DNA of 64,000 bases from Burkholderia sp. Bp8992. GTDB lineage: Bacteria; Pseudomonadota; Gammaproteobacteria; Burkholderiales; Burkholderiaceae. The stretch lies in assembly GCF_003853705.1 (NCBI RefSeq), contig NZ_QTQI01000006.1, positions 62,001 through 126,000 on the forward strand, given 5' to 3'. Positions 1-11,085 of the stretch are shown one piece after another (the first letter of the stretch is position 1; each line of letters starts with the position of its first letter). Under the pieces are notes generated by a model. The model was not told where the DNA came from. It saw only the letters and a list, made by a program, of their open reading frames with translations, and did no database searches. The position numbers were made by a program, and so were the translations under genes.

Positions 1-309
1 CGCGTCGCGATGCGCGACCAGCAAGTCGCGCCGCGCGCCGAACGTCGACTCGCCTTGCTCGCGCAGCACCGCGAACGCCTGGATCTGCGCGATCGGCATG
101 CCGGTCGCCTTCAGGCGCATCACGAAGGCCAGCCCGGCAAGGTCGGCCGGTGCATAGAGCCGGTGCCCGGCTGCCGTGCGCGAAATCGCGCGCAGCAGGC
201 CGGCCTGCTCGTAGTACCGCAGCGTGTGCGTGGACACGCCCGTCAATTCGGCGACTTGCCCGATCGTCAGCGGACCGGCGGCGGAGGGTTGGGATGCGGT
301 TTTCGACAT
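1..309 (-). CDS. MerR-family transcriptional regulator (3' end cut by window edge)
   Basis: The first 103 codons of a MerR-type regulator are present; the C-terminal part lies beyond the left edge. After a short N-terminal extension the protein has the family's winged-helix start (LTIGQVAELTGVSTHTLRYY, residues about 14-33), then the second helix-turn-helix segment (GHRLYAPADL) and the start of the dimerisation helix (MPIAQIQAF). Such proteins twist promoters with overlong spacers to activate them. The effector-binding region is missing, so the ligand cannot be named. Its own upstream region carries a matching operator. The family call is firm. Confidence 0.9.
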   Translation of the reverse strand, partial: MSKTASQPSAAGPLTIGQVAELTGVSTHTLRYYEQAGLLRAISRTAAGHRLYAPADLAGLAFVMRLKATGMPIAQIQAFAVLREQGESTFGARRDLLVAHRDA

Positions 310-319
310 GGCAGGAACA

Positions 320-350
320 AGGTTAGGAGTTAGAGTTCACTCTAAGTCAA
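320..350 (-). promoter_or_regulatory. MerR-type promoter/operator with 19-bp spacer
   Basis: On the minus strand TTGACT (350-345) and TAACCT (325-320) are separated by 19 bp. The spacer is centred on the inverted repeat TTAGAGTTCACTCTAA (330-345 on the plus strand). A long spacer with a central palindrome is the hallmark of MerR-family targets. It lies just before the MerR gene starting at 309, so autoregulation is inferred. Confidence 0.8.
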
Positions 351-595
351 GCGTTATCGAACGGCCAGCGCAACGACGATCCGTGCACGCCCTGCGACAC
401 CGTAAAGAATGGTCAAAACCGGCACCCGGCACGGGTTTCGGCCTTTACAGCACCGCAAGCCTTCAGCAAGATTCGGTCAGCCTGTCTTAAAAAGGGCACG
501 CATTTGTCCTATGCTTAACGGCGACGGCCGGCCCGATCTCGCGCCGCCGTCCGTTGCAACAGCCATTCATCCGTCAGAACCAGGGAGCCTTTGCC

Positions 596-1195
596 ATGCT
601 GAAAAAGCTGCTGATGCTGTTCGTCGCGCTGTCGCTGTCGCTCGCCGCCGGCCTTGCCGCGGCTGTCGAAGTCAACTCGGCTGACCAGGCCGCGCTCGAA
701 TCCGTGAAGGGTCTCGGCCCCGTGAAGTCGAAGGCGATCATCGACGAACGCACCAAGAACGGCCCGTTCAAGGATGCCGACGATCTCGCGAACCGCGTGA
801 AGGGCCTCGGCACGAAATCGGTCGGGCACCTGGAGGAAAACGGCCTGACGATCGGCGGCTCGTCGACGCCGCCGAAGGGCGTGAAACTGTCGAAGCCGGC
901 CGCAACCGCACCGGCCACGACGACTGCCGGCACCGCATCGACGTCCACGACCGCGACGGCCGGCACGACGACTGCAGCGCCGGCCCCGGCGGCAAGCGCA
1001 CCGGATGCGGCGGCGAAACCGGCGAAGGCGAAGCGCGCGTCGAAGAAGGAAAAGGCAGCGGCCGCAGCGGCGGCATCCGCCGACGCGGGTGCGAGCGCAC
1101 CGGCCGCCGCGTCGTCCGCGAAGGCGACGAAGGGTTCGAAGAAGAAGAGCAAGAAGGACAAGGCAGCCTCCGCCGCCGCGGCGTCGGGCGCCTGA
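596..1195 (+). CDS. Exported ComEA-like helix-hairpin-helix protein with Ala/Lys-rich tail
   Basis: This protein of about 199 residues starts with a clear signal peptide (MLKKLLMLFVALSLSLAAGLAAA). A helix-hairpin-helix repeat region of the ComEA type follows (about residues 25-82; VNSADQAALESVKGLGPVKS, then FKDADDLANRVKGLG). ComEA proteins bind DNA in the periplasm during uptake. The rest, about residues 90-199, is low-complexity Ala/Thr/Pro then Ala/Lys sequence with basic clusters such as GSKKKSKKDK, resembling a histone H1 tail. The ATG at 596 is preferred because it begins the signal peptide; an in-frame upstream start would bury it. A hairpin terminator follows at 1240. Confidence 0.85.
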   Translation: MLKKLLMLFVALSLSLAAGLAAAVEVNSADQAALESVKGLGPVKSKAIIDERTKNGPFKDADDLANRVKGLGTKSVGHLEENGLTIGGSSTPPKGVKLSKPAATAPATTTAGTASTSTTATAGTTTAAPAPAASAPDAAAKPAKAKRASKKEKAAAAAAASADAGASAPAAASSAKATKGSKKKSKKDKAASAAAASGA

Positions 1196-1239
1196 TGTGC
1201 GCCGCGCGCGCGACGGCGTGCGCGCGGTATTCGTTCAAC

Positions 1240-1265
1240 GGGCGCCGTCGTCACGGCGCCCTTTT
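1240..1265 (+). terminator. Intrinsic terminator after the ComEA-like gene
   Basis: GGGCGCCGT (1240-1248) pairs perfectly with ACGGCGCCC (1253-1261) over a 4-nt loop and is followed by TTTT. It sits between the ComEA-like gene and the YidB-like gene. Confidence 0.75.
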
Positions 1266-1283
1266 CAGTGAAGGTGAAGAACC

Positions 1284-1715
1284 ATGGGTCTCCTCGACAT
1301 CGTCGGCGGTCTGATCGGCGGCCAGGCCGGCGGCAACTCGCAAAGCGCGCTCATCACGACCGCGCTCGAATTCATCAACAACCAGCCGGGCGGCCTGAAC
1401 GGCCTGATCGAGAAGTTCAAGGCAGGCGGCGCCGGCGACATCATCGGCTCGTGGGTCGGCAACGGCGAAAACCAGCCGATCTCGGGCGAGACGCTGCAGA
1501 ACGTGCTTGGCTCGGACGTGGTCGGCTCGCTCGCGAGCAAGGTCGGTATCGATCCGTCGCAAGCCTCGTCGATTCTCGCGCAGGTGCTGCCGCACGTCGT
1601 CAACGGCGCGACGCCGAACGGCGAAGTGCCGGCCGGCGGCCAGGTCGACACGTCGAACGTGCTCGGCACGCTCACGCAGCTTGCCGGCATGTTCGGCGGC
1701 AACAAGCAGGGCTAA
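1284..1715 (+). CDS. YidB-like protein (DUF937 family)
   Basis: 143 residues beginning MGLLDIVGGLIGGQAGG, a start typical of YidB-type DUF937 proteins. It is small, Gly/Asn/Gln-rich, has no signal peptide and no recognisable catalytic motif. The body contains the family's repeated short amphipathic helices (LGSDVVGSLASKVGIDPSQA and the HVVNGATPNGEVP turn). Function is unknown; the family is widespread as a small soluble protein. The ATG has an AAGGTGAAGA ribosome site, and a strong terminator follows at 1760. Confidence 0.85.
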   Translation: MGLLDIVGGLIGGQAGGNSQSALITTALEFINNQPGGLNGLIEKFKAGGAGDIIGSWVGNGENQPISGETLQNVLGSDVVGSLASKVGIDPSQASSILAQVLPHVVNGATPNGEVPAGGQVDTSNVLGTLTQLAGMFGGNKQG

Positions 1716-1759
1716 GCATTCCAGCCGGCGCGGCAGCCCGTTGTGCCGCTCCATAAGCA

Positions 1760-1791
1760 AACACCCCGCTTCAGGCGGGGTGTTCGTTTTT
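1760..1791 (+). terminator. Intrinsic terminator after the YidB-like gene
   Basis: AACACCCCGC (1760-1769) pairs with GCGGGGTGTT (1775-1784), followed by CG and five T residues. It separates this gene from the convergent clpB. Confidence 0.9.
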
Positions 1792-1833
1792 GCGCGCCCG
1801 GCGTGAGCCGGGCGGGCGACCGATGGCAGGCGA

Positions 1834-4431
<2,598 letters not shown>

Positions 4432-4464
4432 TTAGTCGAGACCTCCAATTTTCGATTAACACCA

Positions 4465-4492
4465 AGATGAGGATGGTTATGCGGCTTTCAAG
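4465..4492 (-). promoter_or_regulatory. Sigma-32 (RpoH) type promoter for clpB
   Basis: Read on the minus strand, CTTGAAA (4492-4486) is followed after 13 nt by CCTCATCT (4472-4465). This is close to the heat-shock consensus CTTGAAA-N11-16-CCCCATNT. It lies about 35 nt upstream of the clpB ATG. Confidence 0.8.
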
Positions 4493-4588
4493 CGAAATTC
4501 GGGTTGATTCAGCGCAAAAATTGCTGGATTGACTGGAAGCGGCTCCTGGACGGGCCGCGCGCGGATCGCGGGGCGCGGCGCCTGCGTG

Positions 4589-5107
4589 TCAGCCGGCCGC
4601 CGACGGCGGCTCGACGGTCGCCGGCGCGTCGTCCGGCGGCGCTTCGGCACGCACGAGCGCAACCGGACGGATACCGAGCAGCGCCGCGATCGGCGACGCG
4701 GGCTCGACGAGTTCACTGAGCCGGTGACGGTCGAGTTCGGCGAAGAACGCGTCGCGCGCGGCCGCCAGCACCCCCTTCAGGCGGCACTGCGGCTCGATCA
4801 CGCAGCCGCGCGATTCGCCGCTGTCGGTCAAAAAGCAACCGACCAGCGCGAAGTCGCTCTCGGTCGCGCGCACGACCTGGCCGACCGTCAGCTGCAGCGA
4901 TTGCGGGAAGAGCCGCAGCCCGCCATTGCGGCCGCGAACCGTGTCGACCCATCCCAGCTCGCCGAGCTGCTGCACGACTTTCATCAGATGGTTCTTCGAG
5001 ATGCCGTAGGCATCCGAGATCTCCTGGATCGTCGCGAGCCCCTCTCCGCGTACCGCAAGGTACAGCATCACGCGCAGCGAATAGTCGGTGTAGTCGGTGA
5101 GTCTCAT
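4589..5107 (-). CDS. nsrR: Rrf2-family repressor, NsrR-like nitric oxide sensor
   Basis: 172 residues starting MRLTDYTDYSLRVMLYLAV, the characteristic NsrR N terminus. The winged helix covers about residues 1-65 (ISKNHLMKVVQQL recognition helix). Three cysteines at 91, 102 and 108 match the iron-sulphur ligand pattern of Rrf2 sensors. NsrR-type proteins repress nitric-oxide detoxification genes until NO damages the cluster. The ATG at 5107 is chosen because longer readings add sequence with no homology. It is divergent from a truncated haemoglobin gene, which supports the NO role. IscR or another Rrf2 member is less likely. Confidence 0.85.
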   Translation of the reverse strand: MRLTDYTDYSLRVMLYLAVRGEGLATIQEISDAYGISKNHLMKVVQQLGELGWVDTVRGRNGGLRLFPQSLQLTVGQVVRATESDFALVGCFLTDSGESRGCVIEPQCRLKGVLAAARDAFFAELDRHRLSELVEPASPIAALLGIRPVALVRAEAPPDDAPATVEPPSAAG

Positions 5108-5357
5108 GAGCGAATACGGAAGTGAGCGAACGTGTTCCGATGACGTGAGGCGGGCCGATCGCGGTGCCCGCGGGACCGGCCGACGGTCCCGTTCCGCGCC
5201 CCGGGTTGCCGGGATCGCGTGCGCGCAATAAGATGCGTGACAGTTACACGTTTTCAGCGGGTATTGGACGCTATTTTGCGTCAAAATCCGACCGGCGTCC
5301 TGCCTGACACCCACGCCACGCCCGTCGGCGCCCCCGATCTACCGGCCCCTTTTTGCC

Positions 5358-5918
5358 ATGACTGCCCTGCCCGCCTCGCCCGACACCGCACCGGCCCGCC
5401 CTCGCGACACCGAGCCGACCGAAGACAACATCCGCGATCTCGTCTACGCGTTCTACGACCGCGTGCGCGCCGATCCGCTGCTCGGGCCCGTGTTCGACGC
5501 GAAGCTGGCCGGCCGCTGGGACGACCACCTGCCGAAGATGGTCACGTTCTGGTCGAGCCTAGTGCTCGGCACCAAGGGCTATCGCGGCAACGTGCAGCAG
5601 GCGCACCAGCCGCTCGACGGGATCGAGCCGGCCCATTTCAGCCGCTGGCTGTCGCTGTTCCTGAAGACCGTCGAGGCGCGCTACGCGCCGCCCGCGGCGA
5701 TCCGCTTCATGGAGCCCGCGCTGCGGATCGCGCAGAGCCTGCAGTTGAGCCGGTTCGGCTGGGACTACCGGATTCCGCCCGAGCAGCAGGCACTGCTCGA
5801 CGCGATCGCGCCGCGCCGCCGCGACGCGAACGACGCTCCGCACGCGTCGCTGTCGCGTACCCGCGGCGAGCCGTTTCCGACGAAGATCATCGGGCGCAGC
5901 GTCGATCCGGACGCGTAA
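5358..5918 (+). CDS. Group III truncated haemoglobin
   Basis: 186 residues with the compact 2-on-2 globin pattern. After a disordered N terminus, the helices include IRDLVYAFYDRVRADPLLGPVF, then TFWSSLVLGTKGYRGN and a QQAHQPL segment whose His near residue 83 is the best candidate haem ligand. HFSRWLSLFLKTVE follows. Group III globins bind oxygen, NO or related ligands in the cytoplasm. The C-terminal tail of about 45 residues is poorly conserved. Divergent placement next to an NsrR-like repressor suggests a nitrosative-stress role; this is inference from context. Confidence 0.85.
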   Translation: MTALPASPDTAPARPRDTEPTEDNIRDLVYAFYDRVRADPLLGPVFDAKLAGRWDDHLPKMVTFWSSLVLGTKGYRGNVQQAHQPLDGIEPAHFSRWLSLFLKTVEARYAPPAAIRFMEPALRIAQSLQLSRFGWDYRIPPEQQALLDAIAPRRRDANDAPHASLSRTRGEPFPTKIIGRSVDPDA

Positions 5919-5990
5919 CGCGCGGCCCGTGGCGCCAGGCACGCGTGCCGCCTGCGGCACATGGCCGCACCGTCCGTCCCGATGCCGTGT

Positions 5991-6467
5991 TCAGCGCGGC
6001 GTATTGCCCGACTCGACACCCCAGCGCGCGAGCGCGGCATCGTCGGTGCTGCGCGCATCGACCCAGCGCTCGCCGTCCGGCGTCGTTTCCTTCTTCCAGA
6101 ACGGCGCCTCGGTCTTCAGATAGTCCATCACGAACTCGCACGACGCGAACGCATCGCCGCGATGCGACGCGACCGTCGCGACCATCACGATCTGGTCGAG
6201 CGGCAGCAGCCTGCCGACGCGATGCACGATCGCGACGTCGATGCCCGGCCAGCGCCGGGAGGCCTCCGCGGCGATCTTCTCGAGCGCCTTCTCGGTCATC
6301 CCCGGATAGTGCTCGAGCTCCAGCGCGGCGATCGAGTCGCCTTCGTTCAGGTCGCGCACCGTGCCGACGAAGCACGCGAGCGCGCCGATCTTCGGGTTGC
6401 GCGCGCGCAATGCCGCGACTTCCGCATTCAGATCGAAATCGTCTGCCTGGACTCGTACCGTTGCCAT
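5991..6467 (-). CDS. moaE: Molybdopterin synthase catalytic subunit MoaE
   Basis: 158 residues, normal length. MoaE transfers sulphur from MoaD thiocarboxylate to precursor Z (cPMP) to make molybdopterin. Family motifs are present: GALACFVGTVRD, HYPGMTEKAL, VHRVGRL (near residue 82) and YLKTEAPFWKKE, whose lysines near 118 and 125/126 match the catalytic lysines. The ATG at 6467 gives the expected MATVRVQ start; longer in-frame extensions run into moaD. It is the last gene of moeA-moaD-moaE, 11 bp after moaD. Confidence 0.97.
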   Translation of the reverse strand: MATVRVQADDFDLNAEVAALRARNPKIGALACFVGTVRDLNEGDSIAALELEHYPGMTEKALEKIAAEASRRWPGIDVAIVHRVGRLLPLDQIVMVATVASHRGDAFASCEFVMDYLKTEAPFWKKETTPDGERWVDARSTDDAALARWGVESGNTPR

Positions 6468-6478
6468 CGCACGCCCTC

Positions 6479-6736
6479 TCAACCGCCCGTCACCGGCGGA
6501 AAGAACGCGACCTCGCAGCCTTCGGTGAGCCGCGTGTCGGGATCGGTCATCTCGTGGTTGCACGCCATGCGCAGCGCGCGCCCTTCGGCGAGCGTCTCGG
6601 CCCACGCGCCGCCGCGCACGCGCAGCCACGCGCGCACGTCGCCGACGGTCGTCACGCTGTCCGGCACGTTTGCCTCTTCATCGGCGACGCCCAGTGCCTC
6701 GCGCACGCTTGCAAAAAATTTCAGCTGAATCTTCAT
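6479..6736 (-). CDS. moaD: Molybdopterin synthase sulphur carrier MoaD
   Basis: 85 residues with the ubiquitin-like fold signature (MKIQLKFFASVREALG) and the essential C-terminal Gly-Gly (VTGG, residues 82-85), which is adenylated and thiocarboxylated. It pairs with MoaE, the next gene. The spacing to moeA is 19 bp, so the three genes are probably one transcript. Confidence 0.97.
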   Translation of the reverse strand: MKIQLKFFASVREALGVADEEANVPDSVTTVGDVRAWLRVRGGAWAETLAEGRALRMACNHEMTDPDTRLTEGCEVAFFPPVTGG

Positions 6737-6755
6737 GGTTCGGGAAGCCGTCGCG

Positions 6756-8003
6756 TTACGACAGCAGTTCGGAAAACGGAATGAAACGCACGGTCTCGCC
6801 GGCGCTGATCGCGTGCTGCGGCGGATTGTCGATCAGGCCGTCGCCCCAGACCGTCGACGTCAGCACCGCCGAGCTCTGGTTCGGGAACAGGTCGAGGCCG
6901 CCGGCCGCGTTCACGCGCGCACGCAGGAATTCGTTGCGCCGGTCGCCCTTGCTTTGCGAAAAGTCCGCCCGCAGCGACAGCGCGCGCGGCGCGACGTCAC
7001 GCACGCCGGACAGACGCAGCAGGAACGGCCGCACGAACAGCAGGAACGTGACGAAGCTCGATACGGGATTGCCGGGCAGCCCGATGAAGTGCGCATCGGC
7101 GCGCTCGTCGCCGCGACGCACCGCGCCATACGCGAGCGGCTTGCCCGGCTTCATCGCGATCTGCCACAGCGCGAGCCGCCCTTCGGCCTCGACGGCCGGC
7201 TTCACGTGATCCTCGTCGCCGACCGATACGCCGCCGCTCGTCAGGATCACGTCGTGATTGCGCGCGGCCTCGCGCAGTGTGTCGCGCGTCGCGGCGAGCG
7301 AGTCGGGCACGATCCCGTAGTCGGTCACGTGGCAGCCGAGCCGCTCCAGCAGCCCGCGCACCGTGAAGCGGTTCGAGTTGTAGATCGCGCCAGGCTTCAG
7401 CGGCTCGCCGGGCATCGTCAGTTCGTCGCCGGTGAAGAACACCGCGACGCGGATCCGCCGAGCCACCGACAGCTGCGCGCAGCCGACCGATGCGGCGAGG
7501 CCGAGCGCCTGCGGCGTGAGCCGCGTGCCGGCCGGCAGGATCACCGAACCCTGGCGGATGTCCGCGCCCTGCGCGGTGATCCACTCGCCGGCCTTCGGCG
7601 TGTGCAGGATCTCGACGGCGTCGCCGTCGGCCGATGCCTGCTCCTGCATCACGACCGCATCGGCGCCGGCCGGCACCGAGGCTCCGGTGAAGATCCGCGC
7701 AGCCGTGCCGGCCGCGAGCGGTTGAGCCGGATGGCCGGCCGGAATGCGCTGCGACACCGGCAACCGCCGATCGCCGTGCAGCAGGTCGGCGACGCGCACC
7801 GCATAGCCGTCCATCGCGCTCGTATGCATCGGCGGCACGTCGAGCGGCGAACTCACGTCGGCGGCCAGCACGCGGCCGAGCGCATCGAGCGTGGCGACGG
7901 TTTCGGCGCCGGGCAGCGGCTTCGCGGCATCGAGCAGCGCGGCGAGCGCCTCGGCGGTCGACAGCATCGGCGCGCGCGGCGCCGCGGGATTCGGGTTCGA
8001 CAT
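6756..8003 (-). CDS. moeA: Molybdopterin molybdenumtransferase MoeA
   Basis: 415 residues. MoeA inserts molybdate into adenylylated molybdopterin. Seen in order: the N-terminal MoeA domain (ALGRVLAADV, MHTSAMDGYAVR near residue 65), the beta-barrel region (FTGASVPAGADAVVMQE), the MogA-like domain with TSGGVSVGDEDHVK, and GLPGNPVSSFVTF. The C-terminal domain IV follows. It is the first gene of a moeA-moaD-moaE unit. Other cofactor genes such as moaA and moaC are not in this window. Confidence 0.97.
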   Translation of the reverse strand: MSNPNPAAPRAPMLSTAEALAALLDAAKPLPGAETVATLDALGRVLAADVSSPLDVPPMHTSAMDGYAVRVADLLHGDRRLPVSQRIPAGHPAQPLAAGTAARIFTGASVPAGADAVVMQEQASADGDAVEILHTPKAGEWITAQGADIRQGSVILPAGTRLTPQALGLAASVGCAQLSVARRIRVAVFFTGDELTMPGEPLKPGAIYNSNRFTVRGLLERLGCHVTDYGIVPDSLAATRDTLREAARNHDVILTSGGVSVGDEDHVKPAVEAEGRLALWQIAMKPGKPLAYGAVRRGDERADAHFIGLPGNPVSSFVTFLLFVRPFLLRLSGVRDVAPRALSLRADFSQSKGDRRNEFLRARVNAAGGLDLFPNQSSAVLTSTVWGDGLIDNPPQHAISAGETVRFIPFSELLS

Positions 8004-8158
8004 CGATGGAATCGGGGATCGTTGAAGTCAATACGTCATTGTAGCGACGCCGTCGCACGGGCGCGCAATATGGCGGACATGCGAAAACTGTGATCGGCGC
8101 GAACGCGCGGGTCTGGCACTTGTTTCGCGCGACAGGCGATGCCCGCGCGCCAATTGAA

Positions 8159-8204
8159 ACGGCCGGAACCCCGATCCGTTCGACGAATCGGCATTCCGGC
8201 CGTC
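8159..8204 (-). terminator. Probable terminator downstream of thrC
   Basis: ACGGCCGGAA and TTCCGGCCGT form a 10-bp stem on the minus strand around a roughly 25-nt loop, followed by TTCAATT. It lies after the thrC stop at 8238 and before moeA, suggesting the amino acid and cofactor genes are separate transcripts. Confidence 0.55.
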
Positions 8205-8237
8205 CTGCGCAGCCGGGCCTGCTGGCCCGGCCGTGCG

Positions 8238-9689
8238 TCACGCGCCCGTGTGAGCGACGATGAAGTCCTTCACCTGCTGGGCATCGGCCTTCACGACCTC
8301 GAAGCGCTGCGGCAGCGACTCGAGCCCGTCGAACGCGGCCGGCCGCTCGGCTTCGCGATCGAGCGCCTCGCGGATCGTCTCGCCGAACTTGATCGGCTGA
8401 GCCGTCTCGAGCACGACCATCGGCACGCCGGCATCCAGGTGCTCGCGTGCGACCTTCACGCCGTCGGCCGTGTGCGTGTCGATCATCGTGTCGTAGCGCG
8501 AGAACACGTCGCGGATCGTCGCGATGCGGTCGGTGTGGCTGCTGCGGCCCGATACGAAGCCGAACTCGGCGACGCGCGCGAAATCGCCGCTCGCCGCGAG
8601 ATCGAAGCCGCCCTTTTCCTCGACGTCGCGGAACAGCTGCATCACGCGCGCCGGATCGCGGCCGAGCAGGTCGAACACGAAGCGCTCGAAGTTCGACGCC
8701 TTCGAGATGTCCATGCTCGGGCTGCTGGTGTGATACGTGTTCTCGGCGCTGCGCACGCGATACGCACCGGTGCGGAAGAACTCGTCGAGCACGTCGTTCT
8801 CGTTGGTCGCGACCACGAGCTTCGCGATCGGCAGCCCCATCATCCGCGCGATGTGGCCCGCGCAGACGTTGCCGAAGTTGCCCGACGGCACCGTGAACGA
8901 CACGCGCTCGTCGTTGGACTGCGTCGCCGCAAAGTAGCCCTTGAAGTAGTACACGACCTGCGCAACGACGCGCGCCCAGTTGATCGAATTGACCGTGCCG
9001 ATCTTCTGCTGTGCCTTGAACGCGTGATCGTTCGACACGGCCTTCACGATGTCCTGGCAGTCGTCGAACACGCCTTCGACCGCGAGGTTGAAGATGTTCG
9101 GATCCTGCAGGCTGAACATCTGCGCCGTCTGGAACGCGCTCATCTTCTTGTGCGGCGACAGCATGAACACGCGCACGCCGGCCTTGCCGCGCATTGCGTA
9201 CTCGGCCGCGCTGCCCGTGTCGCCGGACGTCGCGCCGAGGATGTTCAGCGCTTCGCCGTGCTTCGCGAGCGTGTACTCGAACAGGTTGCCGAGCAGCTGC
9301 ATCGCCATGTCCTTGAACGCGAGCGTCGGGCCGTTCGACAGTTCGAGCAGCGACAGCGCCGCGCCGTTCTCGGTGCCGAGCGTCTTCAGCGGCGTGATGT
9401 CGGACGCGTTCTCGCCGTGGCGCGTGTTGCTGTACACGGCGGCCGTGTACGTGCGGCGCGTGATCGCGCGCAGGTCGTCGGCCGGCACGTCGTCGCAGAA
9501 CTTCGACAGGATCTCGAACGCGAGATCCGCGTACGACAGCGTGCGCCAGCGCGCGAGCTCGTCGGCGGACACCTTCGGATACTCGGCCGGCAGGTAGAGC
9601 CCGCCGTCCTTTGCGAGGCCGCCGAGCAGGATGTCGGAGAACGTATGGCGCTCGCCGATGCCGGCGCCGCGCGTGGAGATGTAGTTCAT
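8238..9689 (-). CDS. thrC: Threonine synthase
   Basis: 483 residues, the long proteobacterial form. It converts O-phosphohomoserine to threonine with pyridoxal phosphate. The PLP lysine is K126 in GPTLAFKDMAMQLLG; GATSGDTGSAAEYA (phosphate-binding turn) and FTVPSGNFGNVCAGH are also typical. The gene starts 14 bp after the end of hom, so the two are almost certainly cotranscribed and form the last steps of the threonine pathway. Confidence 0.97.
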   Translation of the reverse strand: MNYISTRGAGIGERHTFSDILLGGLAKDGGLYLPAEYPKVSADELARWRTLSYADLAFEILSKFCDDVPADDLRAITRRTYTAAVYSNTRHGENASDITPLKTLGTENGAALSLLELSNGPTLAFKDMAMQLLGNLFEYTLAKHGEALNILGATSGDTGSAAEYAMRGKAGVRVFMLSPHKKMSAFQTAQMFSLQDPNIFNLAVEGVFDDCQDIVKAVSNDHAFKAQQKIGTVNSINWARVVAQVVYYFKGYFAATQSNDERVSFTVPSGNFGNVCAGHIARMMGLPIAKLVVATNENDVLDEFFRTGAYRVRSAENTYHTSSPSMDISKASNFERFVFDLLGRDPARVMQLFRDVEEKGGFDLAASGDFARVAEFGFVSGRSSHTDRIATIRDVFSRYDTMIDTHTADGVKVAREHLDAGVPMVVLETAQPIKFGETIREALDREAERPAAFDGLESLPQRFEVVKADAQQVKDFIVAHTGA

Positions 9690-9703
9690 GTCGCCTTCCG
9701 TCC

Positions 9704-11032
9704 TCAGTTCAGCGCTTCCATGCGCAGCTTCGTCACCTTCGACACGACCGTCGCGAGGCTCTCGATTTGCGCGATCGCCGCATTGACGTTCTTCTCGACC
9801 GTTTCGTGCGTGATCAGGATGATGTCGGTTTCGCCGTTCGCACCGTCGACCTGCTCCGACTCCTTCTGCAGCAGCGCGTCGATCGAGATGCCCGATTCGG
9901 CGAGGATGCGCGTGATGGCGGCGAGCACGCCGGTCTGGTCGGCCACGCGCAGGCGCAGGTAATAGCCGCTCGTCACTTCCTCGATCGGCAAGATCGGCGT
10001 GTTCGACAGGCTGTCCGGCTGGAACGCGAGATGCGGCACGCGATGCTCCGGGTCGGCCGTATGCAGGCGCGTGACGTCGACGAGATCCGCGACCACGGCC
10101 GATGCGGTCGGCTCCGCGCCCGCGCCCTTGCCGTAGTACAGCGTCGTGCCGACCGCGTCGCCGTGCACGACGACCGCGTTCATCGCCCCCTCGACGTTCG
10201 CGAGCAGGCGCTTCTCGGGGATCAGCGTCGGGTGCACGCGCAGCTCGATGCCGTTTTCGGCGCGGCGCGTGATGCCGAGCAGCTTGATCCGGTAGCCGAG
10301 CTCTTCCGCGTAGCGGATGTCGGTCGCGTCGAGCTTGCTGATGCCTTCGACGTAGGCACGGTCGAACTGCACCGGCACGCCGAACGCGATCGCGCTCATG
10401 ATCGTCGCCTTGTGCGCGGCGTCGACGCCTTCGATGTCGAAGGTCGGATCGGCTTCCGCGTAGCCGAGTTCCTGCGCGGCCTTCAGCGCGGTCGCGAAGT
10501 CGAGCCCGCGGTCGCGCATTTCCGACAGGATGTAGTTGGTCGTGCCGTTGATGATGCCCGCGATGTACTGGATGCGGTTCGCGGTCAGGCCTTCGCGCAG
10601 CGCCTTGATGATCGGGATGCCGCCGGCGACGGCCGCTTCGAACGCGACCATCACGCCCTTCTCGCGCGCGGCTTCGAAGATCTCGGTGCCGTGCACCGCG
10701 AGCAGCGCCTTGTTCGCCGTCACGACGTGCTTGCCGTTCGCGATCGCGCGCAGCACGAGCTCGCGCGCGATGCCCGTGCCGCCGATCATCTCGGCGATGA
10801 TCGCGATCGACGGATCGTCGACGACTGCATTGAAGTCGTCGGTGATCTGTGCGGCGGCGGCGTCACCGCCGAGCGCAGCCTGCGCCTTGGCCGGGTTGCG
10901 CACGGCAATGCGCGCCACCTCGATGCCGCGCCCCGCGCGTCGCTTGATTTCTTCCTGGTTGCGGCGCAGCACCGTGAAGGTGCCGCTGCCCACCGTGCCG
11001 AAGCCCAACAGGCCAACTTTGATCGGTTCCAT
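9704..11032 (-). CDS. hom: Homoserine dehydrogenase
   Basis: 442 residues. It reduces aspartate semialdehyde to homoserine. The Rossmann motif GLLGFGTVGSG is at residues 7-17. The catalytic domain includes ANGKHVVTANKALLA, GGIPIIKALREGL and the signature region EADPTFDIEGVDAAHK. A C-terminal ACT domain (about 350-430, YYLRLRVADQTGVLAAITRI) suggests threonine feedback. The ATG at 11032 is preferred; an in-frame extension upstream would overlap alaA. No fused aspartate kinase is present. Confidence 0.97.
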   Translation of the reverse strand: MEPIKVGLLGFGTVGSGTFTVLRRNQEEIKRRAGRGIEVARIAVRNPAKAQAALGGDAAAAQITDDFNAVVDDPSIAIIAEMIGGTGIARELVLRAIANGKHVVTANKALLAVHGTEIFEAAREKGVMVAFEAAVAGGIPIIKALREGLTANRIQYIAGIINGTTNYILSEMRDRGLDFATALKAAQELGYAEADPTFDIEGVDAAHKATIMSAIAFGVPVQFDRAYVEGISKLDATDIRYAEELGYRIKLLGITRRAENGIELRVHPTLIPEKRLLANVEGAMNAVVVHGDAVGTTLYYGKGAGAEPTASAVVADLVDVTRLHTADPEHRVPHLAFQPDSLSNTPILPIEEVTSGYYLRLRVADQTGVLAAITRILAESGISIDALLQKESEQVDGANGETDIILITHETVEKNVNAAIAQIESLATVVSKVTKLRMEALN

Positions 11033-11085
11033 GCTGCGTGTGATCGATGAGTAAGTAGTAGTGAATTCCGTGTGACGCTGCCCGC

